From positions 1 through 20,700 of the forward strand of contig JAGXHC010000004.1 of assembly GCA_024636405.1 (NCBI GenBank): DNA of 20,700 nucleotides, read 5' to 3'. Below are positions 1 through 8,925 of the stretch, in pieces (position 1 is the first letter of the stretch; every line of letters begins with the position of its first letter). The DNA comes from Sulfitobacter sp. (GTDB taxonomy: Bacteria; Pseudomonadota; Alphaproteobacteria; Rhodobacterales; Rhodobacteraceae). The notes below the pieces were generated by a model, which saw only the letters and a list, made by a program, of their open reading frames with translations, had not been told where the DNA came from and made no database searches. The translations under genes were made by a program, and so were the position numbers.

Positions 1-2882
1 CCATTGCGTTGGAAGCACTGGATTATGTCGGCCTCCCTGCGATCATTCGCCCCGCTTTCACCATGGGCGGCACCGGCGGTGGCGTGGCCTATAACCGCGA
101 CGATTATGAATTTTTCTGCCGCTCGGGCATGGACGCCTCTCCGGTGGGGCAGATCCTGATAGATGAGAGCCTGCTGGGATGGAAGGAATTTGAGATGGAG
201 GTGGTGCGCGACACCGCCGATAATGCCATCATCGTCTGTTCCATCGAAAACGTGGACCCGATGGGCGTACACACCGGCGACAGCATCACCGTGGCCCCTG
301 CCCTGACGCTGACCGATAAAGAATACCAGATCATGCGCAATCATTCGATCGCGGTTCTGCGCGAGATCGGCGTAGAGACGGGCGGATCCAACGTGCAGTG
401 GGCGGTAAATCCTGCCGATGGCCGCATGGTCGTGATTGAAATGAACCCGCGCGTCAGCCGTTCTTCGGCACTGGCGTCCAAAGCAACAGGTTTTCCCATC
501 GCCAAGATCGCGGCAAAGCTCGCTGTTGGATTTACGCTGGATGAACTGGATAACGACATCACGGGGGTCACGCCTGCGTCCTTTGAGCCGACCATCGATT
601 ATGTCGTGACCAAGATCCCCAAATTTGCCTTTGAAAAGTTCCCCGGCGCTGAACCGACCCTGACCACAGCGATGAAATCTGTGGGCGAAGCGATGGCCAT
701 TGGCCGCACTATCCACGAATCCCTGCAAAAGGCGCTGGCGTCGATGGAATCCGGCCTGACCGGCTTTGACGAAGTCGAGATTGCCGATGTTGCCGCCGAT
801 CTAAAGATGGACCCCGGTGCCTCTGCTCCGGCTGCTTTGGTCAAAGCTCTCAGCCGCCAGACCCCCGACCGGATGCGCACCATAGCGCAAGCCATGCGCC
901 ACGGCATGACGGATGTGGATATCAACGGGATTACCATGTTCGATCCTTGGTTTCTGGCCCGCATCCGCGAGATTGTTGAGGCAGAAGAAGACGTGCGCCG
1001 CGACGGTCTGCCCAAGACCGAAGCCGGACTGCGCCATCTCAAGATGATGGGTTTCACCGACGCGCGTCTTGGCATGCTTACCAGTCAGGACGAAGACGTC
1101 GTGCGCCGCGCGCGGTTGAACCTTGGGGTCAAGGCCGTGTTCAAACGCATTGACACCTGCGCCGCAGAATTCGAGGCCCAGACACCCTATATGTATTCCA
1201 CCTACGAAGCGCCGATGATGGGCGACGTGGAATGCGAATCCCGCCCGAGTGACCGCAAGAAAGTGGTGATCCTTGGCGGCGGTCCGAACCGCATTGGTCA
1301 GGGCATCGAATTTGATTACTGCTGCTGCCACGCCTGCTATGCGCTGACCGACGCGGGTTACGAGACGATCATGGTCAACTGCAACCCAGAAACCGTTTCA
1401 ACAGACTATGACACCTCCGACCGTCTCTATTTCGAACCGCTCACCTTTGAGCATGTCATGGAAATCCTGCGCGTGGAGCAGGAAAACGGCACACTGCACG
1501 GCGTCATCGTGCAGTTTGGCGGGCAGACGCCGCTGAAATTGGCCAATGGCCTGCAAGAGGCCGGGATACCGATTCTCGGCACGACCCCGGACATGATCGA
1601 CCTTGCCGAAGACCGCGAACGGTTTCAGCAGCTTGTGCAGAAGCTTGGCCTCAAGCAACCGCACAACGGCATCGCTCATTCCGACACCGAAGCGTTTGAG
1701 ATCGCAAAGGATATCGGTTTCCCGCTGGTGATCCGCCCATCCTATGTGCTGGGCGGGCGCGCGATGGAGATCGTGCGCGACCAGGCCGGTCTGGAACGCT
1801 ATATCCGCGAGGCGGTCGTCGTATCCGGCAAAAGCCCGGTGCTGCTTGATAGCTATCTGTCCGGGGCGGTCGAGCTGGACGTTGACGCGCTGTGTGATGG
1901 CAAGGACGTGCACGTCGCAGGCATCATGCAACATATCGAAGAAGCCGGCGTCCATTCCGGTGACAGCGCCTGTTCGCTGCCGCCCTATTCGTTGTCGCGC
2001 GACATCATCGAAGAAGTCGAAAAACAGACCCGCGCGCTTGCACTGGCACTGAACGTGGTCGGGTTGATGAACATCCAGTTCGCGGTCAAGCCTAACGCGG
2101 CAGGCGAGAACGAAATCTTCTTGATCGAGGTTAATCCGCGCGCGTCACGCACCGTGCCCTTTGTCGCCAAGGCCACGGATTCCGCCATCGCCTCCATCGC
2201 GGCGCGGATCATGGCCGGTGAGCCGCTGTCGAACTTCCCGATGCGTGCGCCCTACCCGACCGACACCGCCTACGAAGACATCCTGCCGCTGGGCGATCCC
2301 ATGACGCTGGCCGATCCGAACATGCCGTGGTTCTCCGTCAAGGAGGCGGTGCTGCCCTTCGCCCGCTTCCCCGGCGTCGATACCCTGCTGGGCCCGGAAA
2401 TGCGATCCACCGGAGAAGTCATGGGCTGGGACCGCGATTTCCCGCGTGCCTTCCTCAAAGCCCAGCTTGGCGCAGGCACGGTATTACCGCGCGAAGGCTG
2501 CGCCTTCGTATCGATCAAGGACATGGACAAAACGCCTGACATGCTTGCTGCTGCAAAAATTCTCCTTGACCAAAATTTCACCATCGTCGCGACCCGAGGC
2601 ACCGCAATATGGCTCACAGAACACGACATTCCTTGCGAAACCGTAAACAAGGTCTACGAAGGACGCCCTGACATCACCGACATGATGAAAGACGGCGCGG
2701 TGCATCTGGTGTTGAACACCACTGAGGGCGCGCAGGCGGTAGAAGACAGCAAATCTATCCGCTCCATCGCGCTTTTTGACAAGATCCCCTACTATACCAC
2801 CGCCGCCGGTGCTTACGCCGCCACGTTGGCGATCAAGGCGCAGGCAGAGGATGAAATCGGCGTGAAGGCATTGCAGGGGTAG
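1..2882 (+). CDS. carB: Carbamoyl-phosphate synthase large subunit, 5'-truncated by window edge
   Basis: CarB makes carbamoyl phosphate from glutamine-derived ammonia, bicarbonate and two ATP, feeding pyrimidine and arginine synthesis, in a cytosolic complex with CarA. The frame is already open at the window edge (codons begin at base 3), so the visible TTG at 9 is not the true start. About 960 residues remain and roughly the first 155 of the family's length of just under 1,100 are missing. Visible features are the end of the first ATP-grasp domain ([14 protein letters not shown], then [31 protein letters not shown]), the oligomerisation region (DTCAAEF, MYSTYE), and the second ATP-grasp domain ([49 protein letters not shown]). 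The C-terminal allosteric MGS-like domain ([36 protein letters not shown]) is also present. It looks intact to the TAG stop. The carA side of the locus is not visible. Confidence 0.98.
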   Translation, partial: IALEALDYVGLPAIIRPAFTMGGTGGGVAYNRDDYEFFCRSGMDASPVGQILIDESLLGWKEFEMEVVRDTADNAIIVCSIENVDPMGVHTGDSITVAPALTLTDKEYQIMRNHSIAVLREIGVETGGSNVQWAVNPADGRMVVIEMNPRVSRSSALASKATGFPIAKIAAKLAVGFTLDELDNDITGVTPASFEPTIDYVVTKIPKFAFEKFPGAEPTLTTAMKSVGEAMAIGRTIHESLQKALASMESGLTGFDEVEIADVAADLKMDPGASAPAALVKALSRQTPDRMRTIAQAMRHGMTDVDINGITMFDPWFLARIREIVEAEEDVRRDGLPKTEAGLRHLKMMGFTDARLGMLTSQDEDVVRRARLNLGVKAVFKRIDTCAAEFEAQTPYMYSTYEAPMMGDVECESRPSDRKKVVILGGGPNRIGQGIEFDYCCCHACYALTDAGYETIMVNCNPETVSTDYDTSDRLYFEPLTFEHVMEILRVEQENGTLHGVIVQFGGQTPLKLANGLQEAGIPILGTTPDMIDLAEDRERFQQLVQKLGLKQPHNGIAHSDTEAFEIAKDIGFPLVIRPSYVLGGRAMEIVRDQAGLERYIREAVVVSGKSPVLLDSYLSGAVELDVDALCDGKDVHVAGIMQHIEEAGVHSGDSACSLPPYSLSRDIIEEVEKQTRALALALNVVGLMNIQFAVKPNAAGENEIFLIEVNPRASRTVPFVAKATDSAIASIAARIMAGEPLSNFPMRAPYPTDTAYEDILPLGDPMTLADPNMPWFSVKEAVLPFARFPGVDTLLGPEMRSTGEVMGWDRDFPRAFLKAQLGAGTVLPREGCAFVSIKDMDKTPDMLAAAKILLDQNFTIVATRGTAIWLTEHDIPCETVNKVYEGRPDITDMMKDGAVHLVLNTTEGAQAVEDSKSIRSIALFDKIPYYTTAAGAYAATLAIKAQAEDEIGVKALQG

Positions 2883-2965
2883 GAGATATACTACCTGTTG
2901 AACGCCCTGCCCTTGCCCCTTCTTACGGCGGCGGTGTAAGTTTCCGCATCAGGAAAGGTCCCACA

Positions 2966-4090
2966 ATGTTCACGCCCGCGATAACCGGCACCGGGGTCCA
3001 TACACCCCAGAATATCATCACCAATGCAGAGCTTGTCATTGCGTTCAACGCTTACGCGGATCTTTACAATGCACAGCATGAAAAAGAGATTGCGGCTGGT
3101 GATCTGGCCCCGAAGGAACATTCCTCCGAGGATTTTATTGCCAAGGCATCGGGTATCGAACAGCGCTTTGTTGTGGACAAGACCGGCATTCTCGATCCGA
3201 AAGTAATGCATCCGCTGCTGCGTCAACGCCGCGACGATGAACCCAGCCTGATGGCTGAAATGGCATTGGATGCAGCGCAAAAAGCTCTGGCGCAGGCAGG
3301 CAAGTCCGCGGCAGATGTCGATGCCGTTATCTGCGCTGCATCCAATCTGGAACGCGCCTATCCGGCAGTAGCGATTGAGATACAGGATCTGTTGAAAATC
3401 AACGGCTTCGCATTCGATATGAATGTGGCCTGCTCGTCCGCCACGTTTGGCATACAGGCCGCTGCAGACATGGTACGCGCGGGGTCGATCCGCTCCGCGC
3501 TTGTGGTCAATCCGGAGATTTGCTCGGCCCATCTGGAGTGGCGTGATCGCGATTGCCATTTCATCTTTGGCGACGTGGCGACCGCCACTCTGATCGAGCG
3601 GGCCGAAAATGCATCCGGGCCCTATTTCGAAGTCAGATCAACCCGTTGCGCGACAGAGTTCTCCAACAACATCCGCAATAACAACGGATACTTGCGCCGG
3701 TCACGGCCTGACGGGCTGGCTGACCGCCGCGACATGCAGTTCATGCAAAACGGGCGCAAAGTGTTCAAGGAAGTGTTGCCGATGGTGGCTGATCACATCG
3801 CGCGCCACATGGCCGACGAAAATGTGCAAGCCGATGATCTGAAACGGCTCTGGCTGCATCAGGCGAACAAATCGATGAATGATTTCATCGGCCGCAAAGT
3901 GCTGGGCCGCGTGCCCGAACCGGGTGAGCAGCCCAACATTTTACAAGACTACGCAAACACGTCATCGGCCGGGTCAATAATTGCTTTTTCCAAGTATTCG
4001 GACGACTTGGCCGATGGGGATCTGGGTCTGATCTGCTCGTTTGGCGCGGGATACTCTGTGGGGTCCGTGCTGGTCCAGCGCCACGTCTGA
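2966..4090 (+). CDS. Beta-ketoacyl-ACP synthase III family protein (FabH-like)
   Basis: A thiolase-fold condensing enzyme of the ketoacyl synthase III family. Family members join an acyl-CoA primer to malonyl-ACP at the start of fatty acid synthesis or a related pathway. The 374 residues exceed classical FabH (about 317), with extra length near the N-terminus (residues 25-90). The expected triad is visible: Cys156 in NVACSSATFG, His298 in LWLHQAN and Asn331 in YANTSSAG. A glycine-rich C-terminus (SFGAGYSVGS) completes the fold. The start has a clear Shine-Dalgarno AGGAAAG at 2951-2957. It lies 83 bp after carB, and no other fatty acid genes are nearby. The length and extra segment suggest a FabH-like side branch that uses pre-formed acyl-CoA rather than the housekeeping enzyme, but substrate cannot be read from sequence. 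Family assignment is secure, exact role is not. Confidence 0.85.
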   Translation: MFTPAITGTGVHTPQNIITNAELVIAFNAYADLYNAQHEKEIAAGDLAPKEHSSEDFIAKASGIEQRFVVDKTGILDPKVMHPLLRQRRDDEPSLMAEMALDAAQKALAQAGKSAADVDAVICAASNLERAYPAVAIEIQDLLKINGFAFDMNVACSSATFGIQAAADMVRAGSIRSALVVNPEICSAHLEWRDRDCHFIFGDVATATLIERAENASGPYFEVRSTRCATEFSNNIRNNNGYLRRSRPDGLADRRDMQFMQNGRKVFKEVLPMVADHIARHMADENVQADDLKRLWLHQANKSMNDFIGRKVLGRVPEPGEQPNILQDYANTSSAGSIIAFSKYSDDLADGDLGLICSFGAGYSVGSVLVQRHV

Positions 4091-4145
4091 CCGGCACAGC
4101 CAGTCGCCCTTGCAGCATCCTGCCGCTACATCGTAATAACACGTT

Positions 4146-4727
4146 ATGGCAAAGCTCTATTTTCACTACTCCACCATGAACGCGGGAAAATCTACTGTGC
4201 TCCTGCAGGCTGCCCACAACTATGTGGAGCGGGGGATGGCACCGTATCTGATCACTGCGCAATTTGATAACCGCGCCGGCGACGGACGTATTGCGTCAAG
4301 GATCGGGATCGGTCAGCAAGCGGATACCTTTGCGTCCGGGGATGATCTTTTTGCAAAAATATCGGCGCGGCTGGCATCCGGTCCCTGCGCCTGCATCTTC
4401 ATTGACGAAGCGCAGTTTCTGTCGCCAGATCAGGTCTGGCAACTTGCCCGTGCCGTGGATGATCTGGGGGTTCCGATCATGTGCTACGGCCTGCGCGTTG
4501 ATTTTCGTGGCAAATTGTTTCCCGGTTCCGCCGCGCTGCTGGCTTTGGCGGATGAAATGCGAGAGGTCCGCACCATCTGCCATTGCGGCAAGAAGGCGAC
4601 GATGGTGGTGCGTCAGGATGCAGATGGCCAAGCGTTGCGCGACGGCGCACAGGTTCAGATCGGCGGCAACGAAACGTATGTTTCACTGTGTCGCAAACAC
4701 TGGCGAGAGGCCGTTGGAGACACCTAG
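4146..4727 (+). CDS. tdk: Thymidine kinase
   Basis: Cytosolic type II thymidine kinase, which phosphorylates thymidine (and deoxyuridine) with ATP in pyrimidine salvage. The 193 residues match the family's size. The P-loop MNAGKST lies at residues 11-17. The Walker B/catalytic acid motif FIDEAQFL has Glu88 as the likely base. The zinc site uses Cys145, Cys147, Cys182 and His185 (ICHCGKKA and LCRKHW), and the lasso/thymidine-binding loop is seen as GGNETYVSLC. The start is fixed by the conserved N-terminus, although there is no convincing Shine-Dalgarno upstream (the region ends TAATAACACGTT). It follows the FabH-like gene by 55 bp. Its TAG stop shares the tetranucleotide CTAG with the stop of the convergent dehydrogenase gene, so there is no room for a terminator between them. 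Confidence 0.97.
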   Translation: MAKLYFHYSTMNAGKSTVLLQAAHNYVERGMAPYLITAQFDNRAGDGRIASRIGIGQQADTFASGDDLFAKISARLASGPCACIFIDEAQFLSPDQVWQLARAVDDLGVPIMCYGLRVDFRGKLFPGSAALLALADEMREVRTICHCGKKATMVVRQDADGQALRDGAQVQIGGNETYVSLCRKHWREAVGDT

Positions 4728-5674
4728 ACCGCGTTAGGCAGGGCTTCACCGGCAAAGAAAGCTTGCACATTTCTGACCACCATCCGCCCCATATCCACAC
4801 GCACCTCCAACGCGGCAGTACCCAAATGCGGTAAAAGAACAACGTTATCCAGAGCACGCAGAGCGGTGGGGACCTGAGGCTCAAATTCATAAACGTCCAG
4901 CCCGGCACCCCCGATTTTGCGGGCCGCCAGAGCAGCGATAAGCGCGTCTTCCTGCACTACATCGCCGCGCGAGATATTGATCAGATGGGCGTTGGGCCGC
5001 ATTGCGGCCAGAATGTCGGCGTTGATGAGATGCCGTGTCTGCGGGCTGCCGGGTACGGCCACCACAAGAATATCAACGCTGGCTGCCAGCGCCATCAGGT
5101 CTGGCATATTTTCCGCAGCAAATTCAATGTCTTTTGGGCTGCGGCTTACGTACTTGACCGACATTCCAAATCCGAAATGACACCGCCGGGCAATGGCTTG
5201 ACCAATGCGGCCCATTCCGACGATCCCGACCGTTTTGCCAGACAGATGCAGGCCCAACATCTGCGTTGGATGCCAGCCTTCCCAAGAGCCTGAGCGCACC
5301 AGCCTTTCGCCTTCTGCAGCCCGCCGCGCGCTCATCAGCATCAGGGTCATTGCAATGTCGGCGGTCGCATCGGTAACAGCGCCGGGGGTATTGGTAACAG
5401 CAACATTGGCGGCGCGTGCTGCGTCAACATCGATATGGTTATAGCCAACACCAAAGTTGGCCAGAATACCGCAGCGCGGATCAGGCACATCGGCAAACAC
5501 GTCGGCAGAAAAGGCGTCGCCCAGTGTGGGCATGACAGCGTCGAAATCGCGCAAGACACTGCGCAATTCCCGCGATGTCATTGGCGTGGTCTGCTGGCGC
5601 ATGGTCAGATCGATACCTTCAAGCAGCGCTGTAACTTCGTCTGGCAAAGGTCTGGAAATAAATACTTTCTTCAA
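4724..5674 (-). CDS. D-2-hydroxyacid dehydrogenase (glyoxylate/hydroxypyruvate reductase type)
   Basis: NAD(P)H-dependent D-2-hydroxyacid dehydrogenase, 316 residues, of the GyaR/GhrB-like group, which reduces glyoxylate or hydroxypyruvate. The split catalytic domain surrounds a Rossmann domain with the nucleotide motif GIVGMGRIGQAIARR (Gly153, Gly155, Gly158). Presumed catalytic residues are Arg236 (INISRGDVV), a Glu in DVYEFEP (about 265) and His283 (LLPHLGTAALE). The substrate-loop motif ANFGVGYNHIDVDAA lies near residues 72-86. The start is TTG at 5674-5672, supported by GGAGGGAG six bases upstream. It overlaps the csaA-like stop by four bases (TTGA), suggesting translational coupling. 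It is last in the ybjN-proC-csaA-dehydrogenase unit. Exact substrate is uncertain within this broad family. Confidence 0.9.
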   Translation of the reverse strand: MKKVFISRPLPDEVTALLEGIDLTMRQQTTPMTSRELRSVLRDFDAVMPTLGDAFSADVFADVPDPRCGILANFGVGYNHIDVDAARAANVAVTNTPGAVTDATADIAMTLMLMSARRAAEGERLVRSGSWEGWHPTQMLGLHLSGKTVGIVGMGRIGQAIARRCHFGFGMSVKYVSRSPKDIEFAAENMPDLMALAASVDILVVAVPGSPQTRHLINADILAAMRPNAHLINISRGDVVQEDALIAALAARKIGGAGLDVYEFEPQVPTALRALDNVVLLPHLGTAALEVRVDMGRMVVRNVQAFFAGEALPNAV

Positions 5675-6009
5675 TGCAATCTCCCTCCGACCGGCACCGG
5701 CCCATTGGGACCCACCAGCATAATCGCTCCGGAATCATCTGGCACGCCCAGAACCAGCACTTCGGACATGAAGGGCCCGATTTGCCGGGGCGGAAAGTTG
5801 ACAACGGCCAGCACCTGTTTTCCGATCAGTGCAAGCGGTTCGTAAAGCACCGTGATTTGCGCCGATGTCTTGCGCAGGCCAATTTCTTCGCCAAAATCCA
5901 CCCAAAGTTTAATGGATGGGTTGCGTGCTTCGGGAAAAGGTTCGGCGCGGATGACCGTACCCACGCGAATGTCGACCTTCATAAAATCCTCAAACGCGAT
6001 CTCAGTCAC
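5671..6009 (-). CDS. csaA: tRNA-binding-domain protein, CsaA-like
   Basis: A 112-residue single-domain protein with the OB-fold tRNA-binding domain found in CsaA, the C-terminus of methionyl-tRNA synthetase and Arc1p. CsaA has been described as export-related with chaperone-like activity, and it binds tRNA. Key motifs are FMKVDIRVGTVIRAEPFPEARN at the N-terminus (beginning near residue 9), then KLWVDFGEE, QVLAVVNFPPRQIGPFMSEVLVLG and a short GAIMLVGPNGPVPVGGRLH tail. This fits the whole family length. The start is GTG at 6009-6007, within the last codons of proC: the shared bases read GTGACTGA, so proC's TGA lies just inside this gene. The longer frame upstream is only proC read in another frame. 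The four-base overlap with the next gene continues the coupled arrangement. Confidence 0.9.
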   Translation of the reverse strand: MTEIAFEDFMKVDIRVGTVIRAEPFPEARNPSIKLWVDFGEEIGLRKTSAQITVLYEPLALIGKQVLAVVNFPPRQIGPFMSEVLVLGVPDDSGAIMLVGPNGPVPVGGRLH

Positions 6010-6817
6010 GCGCCAGTTCCCGCGATCGGTCGCTGGCCGCTGCCACCGCACGGCGCAGCAGCGGTGCAAAGCCATGCTCTGGGTCCATCAGAACTTCCAA
6101 AGCGGCCTGTGTCGTCCCGTTGGGGCTGGTGACATTCACCCGCAATTGCGTCGGCGTCTCGTCCGAGCCCAAAGCCAGTGCACCTGCCCCCGCCACGGTG
6201 GCTTTCGCCAGTTGCATGGCCATATCTGATGGCAACCCCTGTGCTTCACCCGCTGCCGCCATGGTTTCGATCATATGGAACACATATGCCGGGCCGGATC
6301 CGCTGACACCTGTGACTGCATCAATCTGCGCCTCATGTTGCAGCCTCACGACCTGACCCACGGCGCCCAGCAGGGTTTCGGCCTCTGCCAGTCCGGCCGC
6401 GCCTGCGTGGTTGTTTCCAATGATCGCGGTAATGCCTTGAGAGATCGCGGCGGGGGTGTTCGGCATGGCACGGACAATCGGAGTCTGCGCACCCAATGTC
6501 TGTTCAAAATAGGCAATGGTGGTGCCCGCCGCAACGCTGACGAAAAGGGTCTGAGCGTTGCCCATCTTCTTGAGCGTCGGCAGCGCTTCGGCCATCATCT
6601 GCGGTTTGACCGCCACCAGAACGATCGCTGGTGCAGGCGGCAGATCTTCATTCAGATGCACGCCTTGCACCCGGAGCCAGTCAGACGGAAACGGATCCGT
6701 CACCCAGACGGAGGCGGCGGGCAGACCGCGCGCCAGCCAACCGGCCAGCATCGCCGAACCCATTTTACCACAGCCCAACAGCACAAGACCGTCCGCCGCA
6801 ATCCGGCTATCTTTCAT
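6002..6817 (-). CDS. proC: Pyrroline-5-carboxylate reductase
   Basis: ProC catalyses the last step of proline synthesis, NAD(P)H-dependent reduction of 1-pyrroline-5-carboxylate, in the cytosol. The 271 residues match the family. The Rossmann motif LLGCGKMGSAMLAGWL is at residues 13-28. VAVKPQMM, then RAMPNTPAAISQGITAI, mark the nucleotide-binding domain. The C-terminal helical domain carries the ProC signature, with DAVTGVSGSGPAYVFHMIE followed by the TSPNGTTQAALEVL stretch. The frame stays open upstream to 7087, but the conserved N-terminus and a GGGGGAAG ribosome site place the ATG at 6817-6815. It follows the ybjN-like gene by 35 bp and overlaps the csaA-like gene by eight bases. Confidence 0.97.
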   Translation of the reverse strand: MKDSRIAADGLVLLGCGKMGSAMLAGWLARGLPAASVWVTDPFPSDWLRVQGVHLNEDLPPAPAIVLVAVKPQMMAEALPTLKKMGNAQTLFVSVAAGTTIAYFEQTLGAQTPIVRAMPNTPAAISQGITAIIGNNHAGAAGLAEAETLLGAVGQVVRLQHEAQIDAVTGVSGSGPAYVFHMIETMAAAGEAQGLPSDMAMQLAKATVAGAGALALGSDETPTQLRVNVTSPNGTTQAALEVLMDPEHGFAPLLRRAVAAASDRSRELARD

Positions 6818-6852
6818 GATCTTCCCCCAAGAATTACATTCCGGGCAAAGTG

Positions 6853-7353
6853 TTACGCGCGCCCGTAGGCCTCTGCAATGGCGACCTGAAGGGCATCCTT
6901 TGGCGTGCGGTTGCCCCACGCAAGCAGTTGCAAGGCGGGATAATACCGCTCCGCGCTCAGCACTGCGGCGCCGATCATTGTGTCGATCTGCTCCGGCGTG
7001 GCGTCCTGCCCGCCGCTCAGAACCAGCCCGTAGCGATAGACCATCAGTTGCTGCTCGGACCAGAAGGTAAAGGCGCCTGCCCAGCATTGGTCATTGATAT
7101 CGTTCAAAAGTTCGTAGAGCAGCGGCAGCTTCTCTGTCGGCGGCTCCATCTCGAATGTGCAGACCAGCCGCAAAGTCTCGTCGTAAGCCGACCACGACAA
7201 GGTCAGAGAATAGGTTCGCCATTGACCCTCAACGGCCATCGCAATCTGATCGTCTGCGATACGGTCAAAATCCCACTCATGATGAGCTGCAAGATTTTCA
7301 ACGATATCAATGGGGTGTATGTCTTCTTCAAGGTACTGCTCGGACAGGGCCAT
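6853..7353 (-). CDS. YbjN-domain protein
   Basis: A 166-residue acidic protein that I assign to the YbjN family (type III secretion chaperone-like fold, function poorly defined; E. coli YbjN has been linked to stress and motility regulation). Recognisable parts are LEEDIHPIDIVENLAAHHEWDFDRIADDQIAM at the start, the central WSAYDETLRLVCTFEMEPP, and LLNDINDQCWAGAFTFWSEQQLMVYRYGL with the conserved tryptophans and tyrosines. There is no signal peptide or membrane segment. The start is taken at the ATG 7353-7351 because GAGGTGG lies six bases upstream; the frame extends 16 codons further without a ribosome site. It is first in the minus-strand unit leading to proC, an arrangement I believe is common in Rhodobacteraceae. 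Confidence 0.85.
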   Translation of the reverse strand: MALSEQYLEEDIHPIDIVENLAAHHEWDFDRIADDQIAMAVEGQWRTYSLTLSWSAYDETLRLVCTFEMEPPTEKLPLLYELLNDINDQCWAGAFTFWSEQQLMVYRYGLVLSGGQDATPEQIDTMIGAAVLSAERYYPALQLLAWGNRTPKDALQVAIAEAYGRA

Positions 7354-7683
7354 TTTGCCACCTCTTTTTATCTGTTCCAGGTTGGCGGTTAATCTCACCA
7401 TTCCTAGATGCCTGCGCTATTGGACGTGGGTATTCCCATCGCCCATACAAGATATGGTGCGACCAACAGGGGGGCTCTGGCAACCCCTTTTTCTGGGGAT
7501 AACCACAATTAGCGGGGGATAACCTCAACAGGTTGTGGGTAAATCTACTGCGTTCCCAATATATGGCGCTCTGACAGCCGCAGCAGAGGCATGAAGCGCA
7601 AAGCCACATCCCTCCGGTAGCTTCGGGAATGATCCTCGGGGGCCTCCAGACCAATCACACGGCGTGTCGGCGCCACAGCCGGA
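7354..7683. other. 330-bp intergenic region between ubiK-like and ybjN-like genes
   Basis: I see no convincing gene here. It must contain the promoter of the ybjN-like operon, though I cannot pick clear hexamers. Toward the middle, a GGGG(N9)CCCC hairpin (7471-7487) followed by five T reads as a weak plus-strand terminator shape, although no plus-strand gene feeds it. It is followed at once by three spaced DnaA-box-like nonamers (7494-7542, listed separately). An AACCT(N4)AGGTT palindrome lies at 7521-7534 between the second and third. The minus-strand frame ending at 7545 is open back into ubiK, but no start or ribosome site supports it. Confidence 0.5.
7494..7542 (+). repeat. Three DnaA-box-like nonamers at exact 20-bp spacing
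   Basis: Three same-strand nonamers begin at 7494 (TGGGGATAA), 7514 (GGGGGATAA) and 7534 (TGTGGGTAA), exactly 20 bp apart. Compared with the DnaA box in this orientation (TGTGGATAA) they have one, two and one mismatches. The first two are embedded in a longer direct repeat, GGGGATAACC(A/T)CAA. None is a perfect DnaA box, so they could be weak DnaA sites or an iteron for another regulator. The spacing is seen directly; the binding protein is inference. Confidence 0.4.
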
Positions 7684-7932
7684 TCACTTTTTCTTGACAG
7701 CATCCATCGCATCAAGCCGCGCTTTGAGTGCCTCGTTCTCTTCGCGCGCCTTCTGCGCCATGGCGCGCACAGCGTCAAATTCCTCGCGGGTGACAAGATC
7801 CCTGTCAGCCAACCACCGGTCCATAACGCCTTTAAATGCGGTCTCGGCCTCATCCTTGGCGCCTTGGGCCACACCCATTGCATTGGTCATCATCTGCGAG
7901 ATGTCATCGAAAAATTTATTACGGGTCTGCAT
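7684..7932 (-). CDS. ubiK: UbiK-like accessory factor (BMFP domain)
   Basis: An 82-residue protein of the UbiK/YqiC family (BMFP domain). In E. coli, UbiK supports ubiquinone biosynthesis together with UbiJ and associates with lipid. The N-terminal amphipathic segment [29 protein letters not shown] matches the family start. The C-terminal half (from about residue 45, [30 protein letters not shown]) is a typical charged coiled coil ending in a KKK tail. I choose ATG 7932-7930 because GGAG lies eight bases upstream; the GTG ten codons earlier lacks a ribosome site and would fall at or before the predicted transcription start. A heat-shock-type promoter lies just upstream. It is divergent from lgt. 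The gene symbol follows the family and is not proven for this organism. Confidence 0.85.
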   Translation of the reverse strand: MQTRNKFFDDISQMMTNAMGVAQGAKDEAETAFKGVMDRWLADRDLVTREEFDAVRAMAQKAREENEALKARLDAMDAVKKK

Positions 7933-7963
7933 GTCTGGTCTCCGGTCATCAGGGTTATTCACT

Positions 7964-7992
7964 ATATGGGGCCTGTTCGGCGTGCCCGCAAG
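7964..7992 (-). promoter_or_regulatory. RpoH (sigma-32)-type promoter for the ubiK-like gene
   Basis: Read on the minus strand, CTTGCGG (7992-7986) and CCCCATAT (7971-7964) are separated by 14 bp. This closely fits the sigma-32 pattern CTTGAAA-N(13-15)-CCCCATNT. Transcription would start near 7957, giving a leader of about 25 bases before the ATG at 7932. The hsp20 promoter at 18500-18528 has the same -10 sequence, the same spacing and nearly the same -35. Seen directly; activity is inferred. Confidence 0.6.
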
Positions 7993-8028
7993 GTTGACAT
8001 CCGTTGCGCCGCAGGCTCAATCGGCGGC

Positions 8029-8925
8029 ATGATTGCAATGCTCCCCTTCCCAGACATCTCACCCGATATCTTCAGCATCAGCCTGTTCGGAGCGACCTTC
8101 GCACTGCGCTGGTACGCGCTGGCTTATATCGCAGGCATCCTCATCGGCTGGCGGGTGGTCGTGTACACTGTTCGCAGACCACGGTTGTGGAAAAACGATA
8201 CGCCCGTGATGACCCCGGCCCAGATCGAGGATCTGCTGTTCTGGGTCATTCTGGGCGTCATTGTCGGTGGGCGACTTGGGTATGTGCTGTTTTATCAGCC
8301 GGGGTTCTACCTGTCCAATCCGGCGCGCATCCTGCAGCTTTGGGAGGGCGGGATGTCCTTTCACGGTGGTGCGCTTGGCGTGATTATCGCAGGGCTGATC
8401 TATACATGGCGGCGCGGTGTCCCGATCATTTCTACGGGCGACATGGTTTGTCTGGGGCTGGCACCGGGGCTGTTGCTGGGTCGGATTGCAAATTTCATCA
8501 ACGCAGAGCTCTGGGGGCGGCAAACAGACCTGGCCTGGGGCGTGGCATTTCCCGGAGAGGCGGCGCAGTTTTGCCCCGATGTGGCGGGCGTTTGCGCGCG
8601 TCACCCTTCGCAACTTTACGAAGCGCTGCTAGAAGGTCTGGTGCTGGGCGCGGTCCTGCTTTGGCTGGCATACCGGCACGGCGCGCTGAAGCGTGAAGGG
8701 CTGATCGGCGGTACTTTTCTGGTGGGTTACGGTCTGGCGCGGTTTGCAGTTGAGTTCGTCCGACAGCCTGATGCGCAGTTCGTCAGTGCGGGTAATCCAC
8801 TGGGGTTGGCCTGGCATATTGGTGGATATGGGCTGACAATGGGTCAGATCCTGTCGCTGCCGATGATTGTCGTGGGATTGTTCCTTATCCTGCGGGCCAA
8901 CCGACGAGCCAACCATAAGTCATGA
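8029..8925 (+). CDS. lgt: Prolipoprotein diacylglyceryl transferase
   Basis: Lgt transfers diacylglyceryl from phosphatidylglycerol to the lipobox cysteine of prolipoproteins, the first step of lipoprotein maturation at the inner membrane. The 298 residues contain about seven hydrophobic segments. Visible signatures are [37 protein letters not shown] with His112 (the E. coli His103 equivalent), the Lgt signature [14 protein letters not shown] at 151-164, and FVRQPDAQ with Arg245 near the C-terminus. The frame is open upstream to 7864, but the family N-terminus ([11 protein letters not shown]) puts the start at ATG 8029 or the in-frame ATG 8038. Neither has a strong ribosome site. A perfect TTGACA lies at 7994-7999 without a good -10. 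It overlaps midA by four bases. Confidence 0.97.
   Translation: MIAMLPFPDISPDIFSISLFGATFALRWYALAYIAGILIGWRVVVYTVRRPRLWKNDTPVMTPAQIEDLLFWVILGVIVGGRLGYVLFYQPGFYLSNPARILQLWEGGMSFHGGALGVIIAGLIYTWRRGVPIISTGDMVCLGLAPGLLLGRIANFINAELWGRQTDLAWGVAFPGEAAQFCPDVAGVCARHPSQLYEALLEGLVLGAVLLWLAYRHGALKREGLIGGTFLVGYGLARFAVEFVRQPDAQFVSAGNPLGLAWHIGGYGLTMGQILSLPMIVVGLFLILRANRRANHKS

Noticed and set aside
4762..4794. Plus-strand CTTGCAC...CCCCATAT resembling a heat-shock promoter
   Set aside because: The spacer is 18 bp, outside the usual range, and it lies inside and antisense to the dehydrogenase gene with no plus-strand gene following.
7545..7683. Minus-strand frame past the ubiK stop with coding-like composition ([16 protein letters not shown]...)
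   Set aside because: No start codon with a ribosome site lies outside ubiK and no family is recognised; left as intergenic.
7933..7962. Earlier GTG start for the ubiK-like gene
   Set aside because: It has no ribosome site and falls at or before the predicted transcription start of the heat-shock-type promoter.
7994..8022. TTGACA as -35 of an lgt promoter
   Set aside because: The -35 is perfect, but TCAATC at 17 bp is a poor -10, and transcription would start almost at the lgt ATG; kept only as a remark.
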